Positions 34,398-44,382 of a stretch of 44,713 nucleotides of DNA are shown one piece after another (within the stretch, counting starts at the first letter, position 1; each line of letters starts with the position of its first letter). A model generated the notes under the pieces. The model did no database searches. It saw only the letters and a program-made list of their open reading frames with translations, and was not told the origin of the DNA. Origin of the DNA: Vermamoeba vermiformis (Eukaryota > Tubulinea > Echinamoebida); NCBI GenBank assembly GCA_045837725.1, contig JBEWZL010000150.1, positions 1 to 44,713 on the forward strand, given 5' to 3'. Made by a program: the position numbers and the translations under genes.

Positions 34398-34562
34398 CGA
34401 CGATTGCGGTGACACCTGCGAGCATTATTCATCTTCTCGGCGAGTTTAGGATCACACTGATGGAATGAATGACAGGTGTAGAACCTGAGTCTCTGATCAA
34501 TCGACCAATTTCAATTGGATCTGCTTCGTTGCGAGGCTTTTGTCATGCAAATAATTTCACTC
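34398..34562 (-). pseudogene. Decayed relic of a receptor kinase last exon
   Basis: The DNA aligns with the kinase last exons over most of their length (compare 17870-18020): the parts for QLADVMKQCW, VIPSS, IRDSG and ADPIEIG can be picked out, but substitutions and indels break the frame. It lies just upstream of receptor copy 3 in the same orientation, as the relic at 21235-21311 does relative to copy 2. Confidence 0.8.
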
Positions 34563-34649
34563 GTTACGTCAATGGGATTTGAAGAACATTCTTCGCATTT
34601 TTGGTTAACACAAAACTAAGGTGGTACAACACAAGAGTCAAGAGCTTTG

Positions 34650-35676
34650 ATGGAGCGAGAAATTTTACAAGTTGAAAGAGACGTAGCCTCATATCAAAGT
34701 TTGAAGAACATCGCATCTGTTCCCAGATACGTTATAGATCTTGATCAACCGCCAGAAAAAAGATGGAATCAACTTGCTGATGATTATAAAGGTAATTCGT
34801 TTGCACAGAAAGATCGTGCAGAATACGAGTCGGATTTGCAAAATAAAATTTACTCGCCAAACACTCATTTCTATTTATTTAAAATAAATTCAAAAAATTA
34901 ATATTTCCTATTAATAGACCAATGGCACTTAATATCAACCTCCTTGAAGCAGGATTTACAAGGAGCGTTGGGTAAAATTAAAGGATCACTCGTTGAAAGT
35001 CTGATCACAAGCGTTATGCGCGATGTCACGAGATTAGGAAAAGTTTATTATGGAAAAGAGCTCAAAGCTCTTGCTGAACGCTCAGGTAAGCGATTAGGCA
35101 TAGCCATTAAATATTTAATTCACCACCGGAATTCAAGGCAGAACTGCCTATTTTACATCTGACAATTAATAATGGCAATAAAATAACATTAATTAAAAGA
35201 ATATTAGAGTAGAGGTGCTAATTGATCAGATAGTTGATCTCATTTGTTCTATTTTTAGGCATGAAGTTAGGCCGCATGGTCGCTCTTCAGTTTGCCTACG
35301 AAGCTGCTGCTTGCTGTACATCTATTGTAGTACCCGACAGCGACAATAATAATCACCATATTCGAACGATGGACTGGGGAATGGATCACTTAGGTCCGCT
35401 TACCGTTGAAATTGAATTTGTGCGTGGTGGTCAAACCGTATTTATTGCTACCACATTTGCAGGGTAATTATTCTAATATTATTTTAATCCAAATTATTAT
35501 CGATAGAACTGACGAGCTATCAAAAACCTTTTTTGGATCAACTTGCACAAATGATACTAATTAACACTACCAAAAATAGATACATGGGCATTCTTACGGG
35601 CATGAAGCCAGGAGTGTGCAGTGTTTCAGTGAATTTCAGAAATCATATTCCTATTGAAAAAATTAGCGCAAAGTGA
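34650..35676 (+). CDS. NAAA / acid-ceramidase-like amidase, C-terminally truncated, 4 exons, 203 aa
   Basis: join(34650..34791, 34918..35085, 35259..35463, 35580..35676). The product matches the N-terminal part and the catalytic start of N-acylethanolamine-hydrolysing acid amidase and acid ceramidase: VPRYVIDLDQPPEKRW, then CCTSIVV with the predicted nucleophile Cys123 (the autocleavage point in this Ntn-hydrolase family), RTMDWGMD, VFIATTFAGYMGILTGMKPG and CSVSVNF. It then meets a stop at 35674-35676, whereas family members continue to about 360 residues. A later piece at about 35785-35880 (TPVTIYGTYMNP, TRLPI) fits the family's C-terminus, but the middle is missing or decayed. No signal peptide is seen on the modelled first exon, unusual for this lysosomal family, so a 5' exon may be missing. 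Probably a pseudogene or a non-functional short form. Confidence 0.7.
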
Positions 35677-35784
35677 TTGGTCAGTGAGTATTTGTTGTTA
35701 CCATAAGGTGTCTTCAGTGACCTTTGCGAGTGTAGGCAGCCTTTGATTTACAATACCACGTCGTCTAATTGACCACAAGATATC

Positions 35785-35880
35785 GTCATCTGCATTGTCA
35801 CTCCAGTGACTATATATGGTACTTACATGAACCCTAAGGACGGAATTCTTCATACTCGATTGCCTATTAGAGTACGTTAG
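35785..35880 (+). pseudogene. Detached C-terminal remnant of the NAAA-like gene
   Basis: One frame reads IVTPVTIYGTYMNPKDG followed by HTRLPIRV and a stop at 35878-35880. This resembles the end of the NAAA/acid ceramidase family, where a Thr-Ile-Tyr segment and a final TR motif occur. The about 100 residues that should precede it are not found between 35676 and 35785, so the locus has lost its middle. Confidence 0.5.
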
Positions 35881-35891
35881 ATCAAATTCAT

Positions 35892-36296
35892 ATGCGTGAC
35901 ACGAGTTATTCATCGCACTTACAGGGCCATGGATTCAAATCATTTGAAGCTAGTAACAACCTAGAAGACTTCATGGTTGTAGTGCCCGTTGATGCTCTGA
36001 AAGACGATGCGTTATATAAGGCTGTCATCACGAAGGAAAAGCCGCCATTGCCCCGCTGCGTGCGATGCAACGATGAATTTGATCCTGACAACAACCACTC
36101 GGGTAAATGCATTCATACCGGCACTTGGCACGCGAGCTATAGTGACTGCAATTACATCAAATGTGCCTTCGGATTGGTCAACAACATTGGCAAGCAACAT
36201 TGGTCGTGCTGTTATTCCGTGGAGTTCGAATCAACTGTTTGCAGCAAGAGCAAAAAACATCAATCTCCGCAACAGGCTAAAAACGCCGATAATTAA
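35892..36296 (+). CDS. Small CHORD-like zinc-binding protein, 134 aa
   Basis: One open frame from an ATG at 35892. The N-terminal 50 residues are unassigned (LEDFMVVVPVDALKDDALYKA). Residues about 58-122 hold a Cys/His pattern: PRCVRCNDEFDPDNNHSGKC, IHTGTWHAS, DCNYIKC, HWSCC and a final C...H pair. This resembles CHORD-type zinc modules (C..C...F.P..N....C..H.G....WSCC). Such modules bind two zinc ions and mediate protein contacts. An acceptor (cacttacag) lies inside the ORF at about 35923-35931, so the true first exon could be elsewhere and the ORF only the 3' exon. It overlaps nothing but sits directly after the amidase remnant. A possible polyadenylation signal AATAAA is at 36350-36355. 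Confidence 0.65.
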   Translation: MRDTSYSSHLQGHGFKSFEASNNLEDFMVVVPVDALKDDALYKAVITKEKPPLPRCVRCNDEFDPDNNHSGKCIHTGTWHASYSDCNYIKCAFGLVNNIGKQHWSCCYSVEFESTVCSKSKKHQSPQQAKNADN

Positions 36297-36397
36297 GGAT
36301 TAATAGTGTATTTTTAAAGTTGACGCTAGTGTCAGGATTCAACCCTCCGAATAAAGGGTTAGCCTTTATATTTTAACTAAACAAATTGTACTCGTAC

Positions 36398-37534
36398 TTA
36401 GTTAGTCTTAGGGGTATCAGGTTGATTAGCAGCGTCAGCCTTTTTGAAGGCTTCTAATTGGCTCAGATCCGCGTTAATTCGTGAGATGATAGGGAACAAC
36501 TTCATATCAACACCGAATCTAACAGCATTATAGATCTATATAACGCATATTAGGCATCAATACCATTAATATCAAGAACTAACATACTTGAGGAACTAAA
36601 ACACAATCAGCCATTGAAAGTTCATCACCGTAGCAGTATTTTCCAGCGGTGGCTTCCAACATCTTTTCAAGACCTTTAAATCCTTCTTCGATCCAGTACT
36701 TGGCCCATTCGTTCTTCTTCTCTTGCTCGTTGCTGATTTTCTTCAACACACGCATGTTTTGAATGGGCTGAATGTCGCTAACGACTGCTTGGGTCAATGC
36801 ACGAACTTTGGCTCTACCCACTGCATCCCTATAGTAAAGATTAATACCGCATATTATATTATTTAGGTAATCAAGTTTAATTTCCGATTTGAAAGATTGA
36901 TGAGCGCTTTGCTTCTAGAAGAACGCCGAAACGCCGAAACTTCGGATGTACATATTCGGGTAAATCTTTACTCTACGTAACTTACTTGGGCAATAATGGA
37001 TGAGTATTTGGATAAGCCTCTTCTAAATATTCAATAATAGGAACGGACTCGACAAGAGATACCCCTTTGTCAATCAAGCAAGGAATCATTTGCAAAGGAT
37101 TGTGTTTAATATATTCCGGGCTATTTTGTTCTGCCTTCAGTAAATCGACGGCTGCATTAATATTGGTAAGTATAAAAAAAGGAAAAATAAATAAAAAAAT
37201 TCTATTTAGGATCTGAGCAAGTTAAAATCAGCCTGTATTAATAATAAAACACTACTAGTATTAACAGCTAATTATGAGAATTATTATTACCTCTATATTC
37301 GTAATCAATGCCTTTAATAGCCAAAGCAATTCTAACTCGCCAAGCAGACGAGCTGCGCCAATAGGAAAATAGAACAGGCTTCTAAATAGTACATTGTCGT
37401 TAGTATAGGTAATTTAAATAAGTGTATTTCGTTGAATGAAAGGCCGATCCGCGGAACGGAAGCCACCCTTACGATTTATCCGTATCGATAGGGATGCTTA
37501 ACAACAAGGAATTATTCCTTACCTCACTTGACAT
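36398..37534 (-). CDS. Zeta-class glutathione transferase / maleylacetoacetate isomerase-like, 5 exons, 215 aa
   Basis: Complement of join(36398..36535, 36588..36828, 36986..37151, 37291..37381, 37523..37534), 216 codons. The first exon is only 12 nt (MSSE) and joins to [20 protein letters not shown], the zeta-class signature. [13 protein letters not shown] is the glutathione-binding ESxAIIEYLEE region, and [13 protein letters not shown] is the C-terminal-domain N-capping motif. Length (215) equals the family's usual 210-220. The enzyme isomerises maleylacetoacetate to fumarylacetoacetate in tyrosine breakdown, with glutathione. The signature SSCxWRVRIAL has Ser at position 16 in place of the usual Cys; Ser14 and Ser15 remain, so activity may be kept but altered. 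Introns of about 140-157 bp are longer than the local norm. Confidence 0.88.
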
Positions 37535-37753
37535 TGTTGCTGCACGCTATTGTTGTGTTGGTAGATTAGTGAACAAAACAAAAAAATTTCTGATCCAAAA
37601 CACGGACTTTTCGCCCAGTTATATCCAACCTGAAGTCGCTTGTCTTGCGCGAGATAATTGCATTGCAATTGATTATTGTCATTTCGGTTTGGTTTATTTA
37701 CAAAGTATACATTTAAAAATACAAGTCGATATCAACAATTCGAGCGGATCACG

Positions 37754-39503
37754 TTAGCTCTCAGTGGAGATAACAGCTCTAGGATACAATCGACTTAAAC
37801 TATCATACAAGTTCTTATGCGGATAAACATCAGATTTTTTAGACCAAACAAACTTGCGTACTTGGTCGTAGCTCCACGTTCGGTTATGTTTGTAAATGTA
37901 CGCTATTCCAATGGATCCAGATCTGCCTATTCCTGCTCTACAATGTACTAAGACTTTATGTCCTTTTGCTAGCATATTGCCAATCCAATCTACTGCTTGA
38001 ACTATGTACTGGGAGGGGATCGGGTTCGAAGCACCATCTAATTGTACAATCGGTTAGCTAGCATTCTATAACTGACATATATTCATATTTAGCTTTGATA
38101 TGCGTCTCTAAGGTCATGTAACGACCAAATGTAACGGTAATTTTGAGCATCAAAAATTAAAATTTGACGAGCAAAAATTATTGAGCCAGTACGTGCACTT
38201 CAAAGTGAGTTAAAAGACTTACCAGGCACAGGAACTTTTTTATATTGGATGGAGGTTTCGCCTGGTGAAGCTGGAGGGAACACGACTTCTAATTCCTCGG
38301 CCATATTCAAAACTGCAGTAAATCCTAATGAGGTAGCCTATAGATTAATATATTAATACGATGTACTGTTTCATTTTACGAGTGCGATTCAATGCGTACC
38401 TGGTTCGCTGCAATGAAATTTCCAACGAAGAAATTTGGCGCTATTTCGTTGTATTGTGGTCCTTGTGTCCATTTAGAATTAGGACTGGGTGGAAGTACGT
38501 CGACAATGGCATTAGATCCATATGAGCTGATCCAAATCCATTCTACAAAAAAGAATCGATTGAGTTTCCGATCTGATCAAAACGCAAGAAAGTCGGCACG
38601 AATGTTCCATTTCAGGAAATATCCGTCCGACGTTGCTCCTATAATATCTTTTACTAGCTTGGACTTACCTCCTTTGTTATTGCGGATCCTTGCCGTAAAC
38701 TCGAACTTGCCCTCCGTTGTACACATTACTGTGGTTTTGAAATTGTAAGCAACGTCGCTCGAGGGAATATAGTATGGTGACCGTTCAATTTCCATGGGAA
38801 TATGATGCCAACCGCCGTCAGGGTTTCCTTGGTGAATTAGATTCGTAACCTACAGAAAAGTAAAATTGGAAATTTAGCGACGTTGTAATTCAAATCCTGA
38901 AATTTTAAATCTTATAATTCCTGCATTTAATATGATGTAGTATGTATAATTGCGATAGGTAAATTACAAAAAGAGTAAAAATTCGTGGGGAAGCGAATAA
39001 TGGTTAGATTTCCAACAAAAAAATGAACAGTCGCAAGAGTATTATCGGACAATTATGAAATTGAAGCCATTATTACACACTATGATAATATTGTATTATT
39101 TTGTATTTTTACGTTATAAAGGTGATAATGACTGTTCACAAGATCCCAACCACTTCTAGCTTCACTAAAGCAATTTCAATTTAAAAACAGTATAATCGGT
39201 GGTAATAGGATATTTCTTAAATATATAGCAACTTGATTCGATCAAACTCACCAATTCGGCAGTGATCAGTTCGTCATTCGTAACGGGAGGTTGAAGACTG
39301 AGTTGTACACGCACTGTAAATGCTTCTAACATGTACATAGTTGTTGTTGTATTTAATGCTGGTTTCATAGTGAGTGAAAGAATCGTCCCAGGCTCATGGC
39401 GAGGTTGCGCGCCATATCCGCCCATTCCGCCGGCATAACCGTAATTGGAAAAATCAGAGCGACCAAATCGCGGTGAATACATTCCATAATCTAATTCCAT
39501 CAT
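37754..39503 (-). CDS. Dual-specificity phosphatase with N-terminal beta-rich domain, 5 exons, 324 aa
   Basis: Complement of join(37754..38037, 38223..38337, 38400..38542, 38669..38849, 39252..39503), 325 codons. The C-terminal half is a DSP: APNFFVGNFIAAN, FTAVLNMAEE, VPVPDG (likely general acid Asp231) and the P-loop VHCRAGIGRSG with Cys263 and Arg269. The N-terminal 170 residues are Gly/Tyr-rich at first (YGYAGGMGGYGAQ), then predicted beta-strands (GGWHHIPME, VAYNFKTTVMC, GKFEFTARIRN, EWIWISSYGSNAIVDV). That pattern resembles carbohydrate-binding or Ig-like sandwiches in front of catalytic domains. A laforin-like glucan phosphatase is possible but not shown. The first intron is 402 bp, by far the longest in the window. 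The gene is transcribed divergently from the phosphatase at 39847. Confidence 0.88.
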
Positions 39504-39846
39504 GGTGAGGACTGTGTTTGATCTCGTTTGTGCAATAAAAAAAACAAATGGCTGACGAACACAATTCGGCCCAGGCGCCTTTTCACCAGGAAACTCACCG
39601 AAATATTCCCAAGATTTGCTTTATTTAGCGAACATTACTCGCACAAATAATAGTGATGTCTCATCTATCTTACCGATACCATTAAACGACCTCGATCAGA
39701 TCGTAAAACTCACATGCAACCAAAACACAATCTAAATTTTCATCTTGTTAATGAATACACAAAATCTATTTTTGTGGTGTACTAATGATGGCTTTGTAAT
39801 ATTCTATTAGATTAATTCAAAGCGCTTATTGCGATTTATTTATAAA
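39504..39846. promoter_or_regulatory. Shared divergent promoter region of two phosphatase genes
   Basis: 343 AT-rich bases separate the ATG at 39503 (minus) and the ATG at 39847 (plus). Both genes encode dual-specificity phosphatases, so a shared bidirectional promoter is likely. No specific factor-binding site or TATA box can be assigned with confidence. Confidence 0.45.
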
Positions 39847-40730
39847 ATGATAAATGAGACCACAACAGAAATAGTACCCAATTTGTATTTAGGCAACGTC
39901 AATGTATTATCAAACGCAGGGCACGAACGTTTACTTGCGCTTGGCATTCAACGCATCCTCATTGTAGCTAAACTCACCATCCCGCCAAATCTCGATCATA
40001 AATTTCAGGTATTTGGCAGTTAGTAAATTAAATCGGTTACGACAATAACAAAAGATTCTGCTATTTGCGAATGTAATTATTTATGGTGTCAGAAAATAAT
40101 TGCGTGATCTATTTTCCTGCAGGCTTTCAAGGTTGCCTTCATTGATGGTAATGCCTAAAAACACCTCAAAAAAATTGCTAACGTCTAACGATTTTGCAGC
40201 CGTAGATTCAGAAGAGCAAAACTTGTTGAGCCATTTTGACACGTACGGATTCAGCTTTGCTACCTTACTAGCCGCACATTATTACTAACTATACCTATTT
40301 ATAGTACTTATGATTTCATTAGCGAAGGTATTAAGCAAGGACAAGGCGTGGCAGTAGTTTGGTATGAACTCTGCGTGCACGCAACTTGGAGCGGCTTATG
40401 CTAACCTAGTACGCAATAGTGAGGCAGGAATATCGCGTAGTTGTACTATAGTCGCCGCCTACTTGATGAAGGAACGTGATTTAGATGCATACGACGCTTT
40501 ATCAATCATAAAAAAACAGCGTCCTTTAGCCCATCCGAATCCAGGTATGTTCTATAATTTTCCAAAAAAAGGACGCCCTAAACGCACAGATATTAACACA
40601 AATCTTATCTGCAGGATTTTTTGAGCAGCTCCAGTTATACGAGAGACTGGGCTGTTACCTCGGTAACGCGGATTCGGAGATGCGATTGAAAATGGCCAAG
40701 TATCCTATTAAAGCAACGTACCGAGAATGA
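39847..40730 (+). CDS. Small atypical dual-specificity phosphatase, 6 exons, 175 aa
   Basis: join(39847..40008, 40123..40147, 40200..40242, 40305..40361, 40420..40544, 40615..40730), exactly 176 codons, though unspliced DNA looks broken. Product: TEIVPNLYLGNVNVL (standard DSP opening), KVAFIDAVDSEEQNLLSHFD (general acid region, Asp62 or Asp65), FISEGIKQGQG, P-loop CEAGISRS with Cys96 and Arg102, TIVAAYLM, and HPNPGFFEQLQLYE (standard DSP end). The Cys96 codon TGT is split TG|T by the 58-bp intron 40362-40419, which carries a GCTAAC branch-like site. The residue before the Cys is Val, where nearly all members have His. Catalysis may be weaker, but Cys and Arg are both present. The intron 40243-40304 also has a TACTAAC box. 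Cytosolic, no targeting signal. Confidence 0.82.
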
Positions 40731-40945
40731 AGAAGTTCCCTCATTTAATATTACACCAACGTTAACTTTTTGAAGACGTGAGATCCTCGGTCATTTGCAA
40801 AGCCAAGCTCTTACACAGTCCCAGGACTCGATCAAGTTTAGGCAAATAGACGCCCTTGATTCAATCTACAATCATAAAGAGTATTGATTTTGTCTTTTGT
40901 CAGCATATTTAAAGCAGTAGTTTATTGTTTCTGAAGTGGTTCGAG

Positions 40946-43900
40946 CTAGTCAATAGCGGAGTGTATTGATTCCAAAGACTCAATAATGGACTCGATCTTT
41001 GGCCTCGATTGCGGTGACATCTGCCAGCATTGTTTCATGACATCGGCAAGTTGTGGATGACACGATGATGGAATGACAGGTGTCAAACCTGAGTCTCTGA
41101 TCAGTCGTCCGATCTCAATCGGATCTGCTTCGCTGTGAGGCTCTTGTCGTGCAATCACTTCGAATATGAGAATACCAAATGACCAAATATCTGCAAATCG
41201 AAATGTGTAAGCATAAAGCAATAAAAAAGAAGACGAAATTATTCCCGAGTCATTAACGCGTGTCAAAGTGTCAAATCTTACCAGACTTTGTGGAGTACTC
41301 TTTGTTCTTCAACGACTCTGGTGACATCCATCTGATTGGTCCAAGTTCTGACTTTGTTGTTCCGTGTTGTTTCTGTTCATCAACGAGTCGTGACATGCCA
41401 AAGTCAGTCAGTTTTGGTTCGTTTCTGTCGATCAGAACATTTCTCGCTGCGATATCACGATGCACGATGTTGTTCGAATGCAAGTGACTGAGTCCTTTGG
41501 CGATGCCGGCGAGCCACTGAAGTTGATCGTTGAATGACAGCTCCGCTTTTTCGTCGTACAACTTGGCATCGAGCGAACCGCCTTCACAGAACTCGATGAT
41601 CAAAATGATGCTGTCTGTCTCTGGATGCACACTGAAGCCAAGCAACTGAACGACATTTGGATGAGGTCTGAGTTGCATCATGAGTTCGAGTTCAGCGATG
41701 ACACTCGTGTTTGCTTGAGTCATGCTCACTTTGAGTGCAACTGTTGTGTTCTTCCAAGTGCCTTTGAACACTTGACCTGATGCTCCTTGTCCAAGCTGCT
41801 CTCCGAAAGTGATCTGATCGAACGGAGTGAACCATGCTCCGTATCGTGACTCTAGTCCAATTGTATTTGACTTTGACGATTTGCGTTTTCGCCGAAGCAG
41901 CAAAACAATCAAGGCTACTGCCCCGCCTGCAACAACTATCGGAACAACAATTGCTGCTGCGAGCTCTCCGTCAGTCAGACCCTGATTGGTGTAAGTTGGT
42001 GCAGTTGCATTGACGGTAGTGACTGGTGCCAGATTGATGACGTCTGATTCGAGGATGACAGACGCGTTGATGAAGAGTATTTGATCGGTGAAATGATTCA
42101 ACATATGGTGATGTCCCGAAGCCACCATGATAGTTCTGTCTTTTAACCCCAGTGATATTGACGGCGAGTACTGATAATCTAAACGTACAGAGTACCACAG
42201 TGACTTATCATTTAGATTGACCGCGTATGCATATCCATCGCTGCCTAGTGTCACTAAAGTGCTATCGACTAACGCAATTGTCAACCTTTGTTGAGAAGCT
42301 GGCAACGCGTAGGTTTCTAGTGTTTGTGTGTTAATATCAAAAGTAAAGACCTTCTCGAACTTTTGTGCTGTAATTGCTGCCACCATATGAATAACATTTC
42401 CTTGGTTCACAAACTGCCAAGGTCCTTCGGTAAATGAGTCTATGTTAATGACCGAAGTCGAAGACGCACTGACTTGAACGATGGACGAAACATTCAGTCC
42501 TGGTACATAAGCTGTGTTATCCACTACGGGCACTGTATTAACGCCTTGAAATATTGACTTTTGTGATTCCGTGACCATCGAGAAGTCGCCGCTCGTTGTA
42601 TTGTATCTAAAAGTCTGCTGTGGTAACATCACAACCAACATGTCATTAATAACGGCAACAGGTGCAAAAAAGTACCAATTGAAGCTGCTCTGCATGTCAA
42701 TGGTCGGTAGGAAAATCTTCTTGACGTAATTGTAGACGTTGATTTTTCCGTAACTGACAGGAAAAGTGTGACCAACGCGAACTGTATGGTCTTCGGACGG
42801 TGTAGCTCTTTTAATAGTGTTCAAGTTGACTGTTTGATTGAAGTTGACCCAAGCTATTTTGGAAGTTAAACTAATAATGTCGGATCCTATCGCAAATTCG
42901 CCGATGAAATTCACAGAAATTGGGGGTAAGAAAGTTTGTGTCTCTGCATTGTAGATGGTCGCGTTTCCTGCTGCAAAGAGAACCAATGTTATTGGGTCAA
43001 TTGCAACTATTGAGGCCCATTCCGACATGGAGTTTGCTATGATCGAGATGGTCTTTGTTTTTGAATCGTAGACTTGCAGATCCGCGCGTTGATCGTACAA
43101 AACTTGCTTGTCAAACCAACGAAAACTTCTCGTAACTGGCTTATCTAAAACGATGGTTGTCCAAGTACCATCTTGGTATACGTCAAGCGTCGCTCCGACA
43201 CGAATCACCAATTGATTCTCGAATTGAAATACTTCGGAAAGGCTTTTGTCTGTCCAGTTGGCGACCTTGCTGCTCCAGTCATAGACACTGTATCCGGATA
43301 TGTTGAACACGAATGCTACGTCATTGAGAACTACTGCCTGAGAGGGATGATAAAGAGGAACTTCGCGCCATTCTGTCGTGCCTAACACATGCGCAAAGTA
43401 CCTGTCTGACGCAACTAGGATGAATCTACCGTTGGCTGCAGAAATGTCAATTCTGGATTGAGAGCTAAACCCCGTTGTGACGTTGCTGAACACTGTCAAA
43501 TTGTCTGTCGCAGTGTCGTAGATCCATGCGTCAAAGACGTCTTCAAGTGTCGTCGTGTTGACACCTCCAACTCCGATAACCAAGTTTTCATGAACGGCTT
43601 TTGCTCTTCCACTGATGCCTTGCATCCACGACGTGAGCTTCGGTCGATAGTACCACCCAGTTGAAGCGTCGTAAAAATCGGCGGAGAAACCTCCGAGAAC
43701 TGTCACTGTTGAGTTGTGATTCGAGACTTGAGTTGCCTGTCGAACTGTCGTACCACATCCAATGTCTTCGTATTGATGCGTTATAGGACTGTATAGCACT
43801 ATTGAAGTCGAGAATTGAGCACCACCAATAAAATAAATATTTTGACCGATGACAGCTGTGGAGATGAATCCACGAGGCTCTTCCAAGTAAATCGGCTCTT

Positions 43901-44123
43901 CCCACTCTCTTGATGTCATATTGAATATCTCCGTAACATTCGTGGGAATATAATCGTGTAATTCAAAGCCGCCAGCAAAATAGTAAAGATCTTCTACTAA
44001 AACGCCTCCAACCCCGTCACGCGCCGCGGACAATTGTGCTTGCCTCGTTATTAAAGGACCAGTATATGCCCATGCAGAGCCAAGGAACAAGGCTAAGAAT
44101 GCCATCAATAACGGATGTGACAT
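40946..44123 (-). CDS. Kelch-like propeller receptor tyrosine kinase (copy 4), 2 exons, 1028 aa
   Basis: Complement of join(40946..41190, 41282..44123), one 91-bp phase-1 intron at the conserved site. The ATG at 44123 gives the signal peptide MSHPLLMAFLALFLGSAWAY. Kelch-type start (YYFAGGFELHDYI, AVIGQNIYFIGG), ectodomain of about 690 residues closer to copy 2 than to copy 3, TM about 720-742 (AAIVVPIVVAGGAVALIVLL), RRKRK, kinase from about 773 with Lys798, Asp890 in HRDIAARN and Asp907 in DFGMSR. It differs from copies 2 and 3 around LYDEKAELSFNDQ and RNVLIDRNEP, so conversion tracts may end here. The C-terminus carries a short extra tail (SIHSAID). A soluble DUSP gene converges on it with 215 bp between. 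Confidence 0.92.
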
Positions 44124-44382
44124 TATCCTGGTGGTTTTGTGAATTAATATCAAGGAATTGAATCAATATTTTTAGTGCGTATTTTGCTAGGTATTAATTA
44201 ATTATGATTATTTTAAACTGAGGAATCAAAACGACCGACCGTTAGTTCCGATCTGAATCTTGTTCCTCACTTAATGTGAATTAATTAATACCTTGCTCCG
44301 ATTTCTAGTGCTTTTATTGGTTATCTGTGTTTTTGGTTCAAAAAATCCCGAAATTGGGACCGGTTGGCGACAAGCATCAAGT
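44124..44382. other. Short intergenic region between two tandem receptor genes
   Basis: About 260 AT-rich bases holding the promoter of receptor copy 4 and the 3' end of copy 5. No other signal is recognised. Confidence 0.5.

Larger units (their letters stand above)
33931..34649. other. Divergent intergenic region with a kinase relic and an inverted repeat
   Basis: About 720 AT-rich bases upstream of receptor copy 3 (minus) and the amidase gene (plus). It contains the terminal-inverted-repeat unit at 34146-34260 and the kinase relic at 34398-34562, both listed separately. Nothing else is recognised. Confidence 0.6.

Noticed and set aside
37494-37757. Plus-strand open frame of 87 codons
   Set aside because: It overlaps the first exon of the zeta-class GST on the other strand, starts without a proper ATG context and has no recognisable motif.
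39829-40730. DSP gene as a pseudogene without catalytic Cys
   Set aside because: Five short introns with good signals restore a full 175-residue frame and a CX5R motif.
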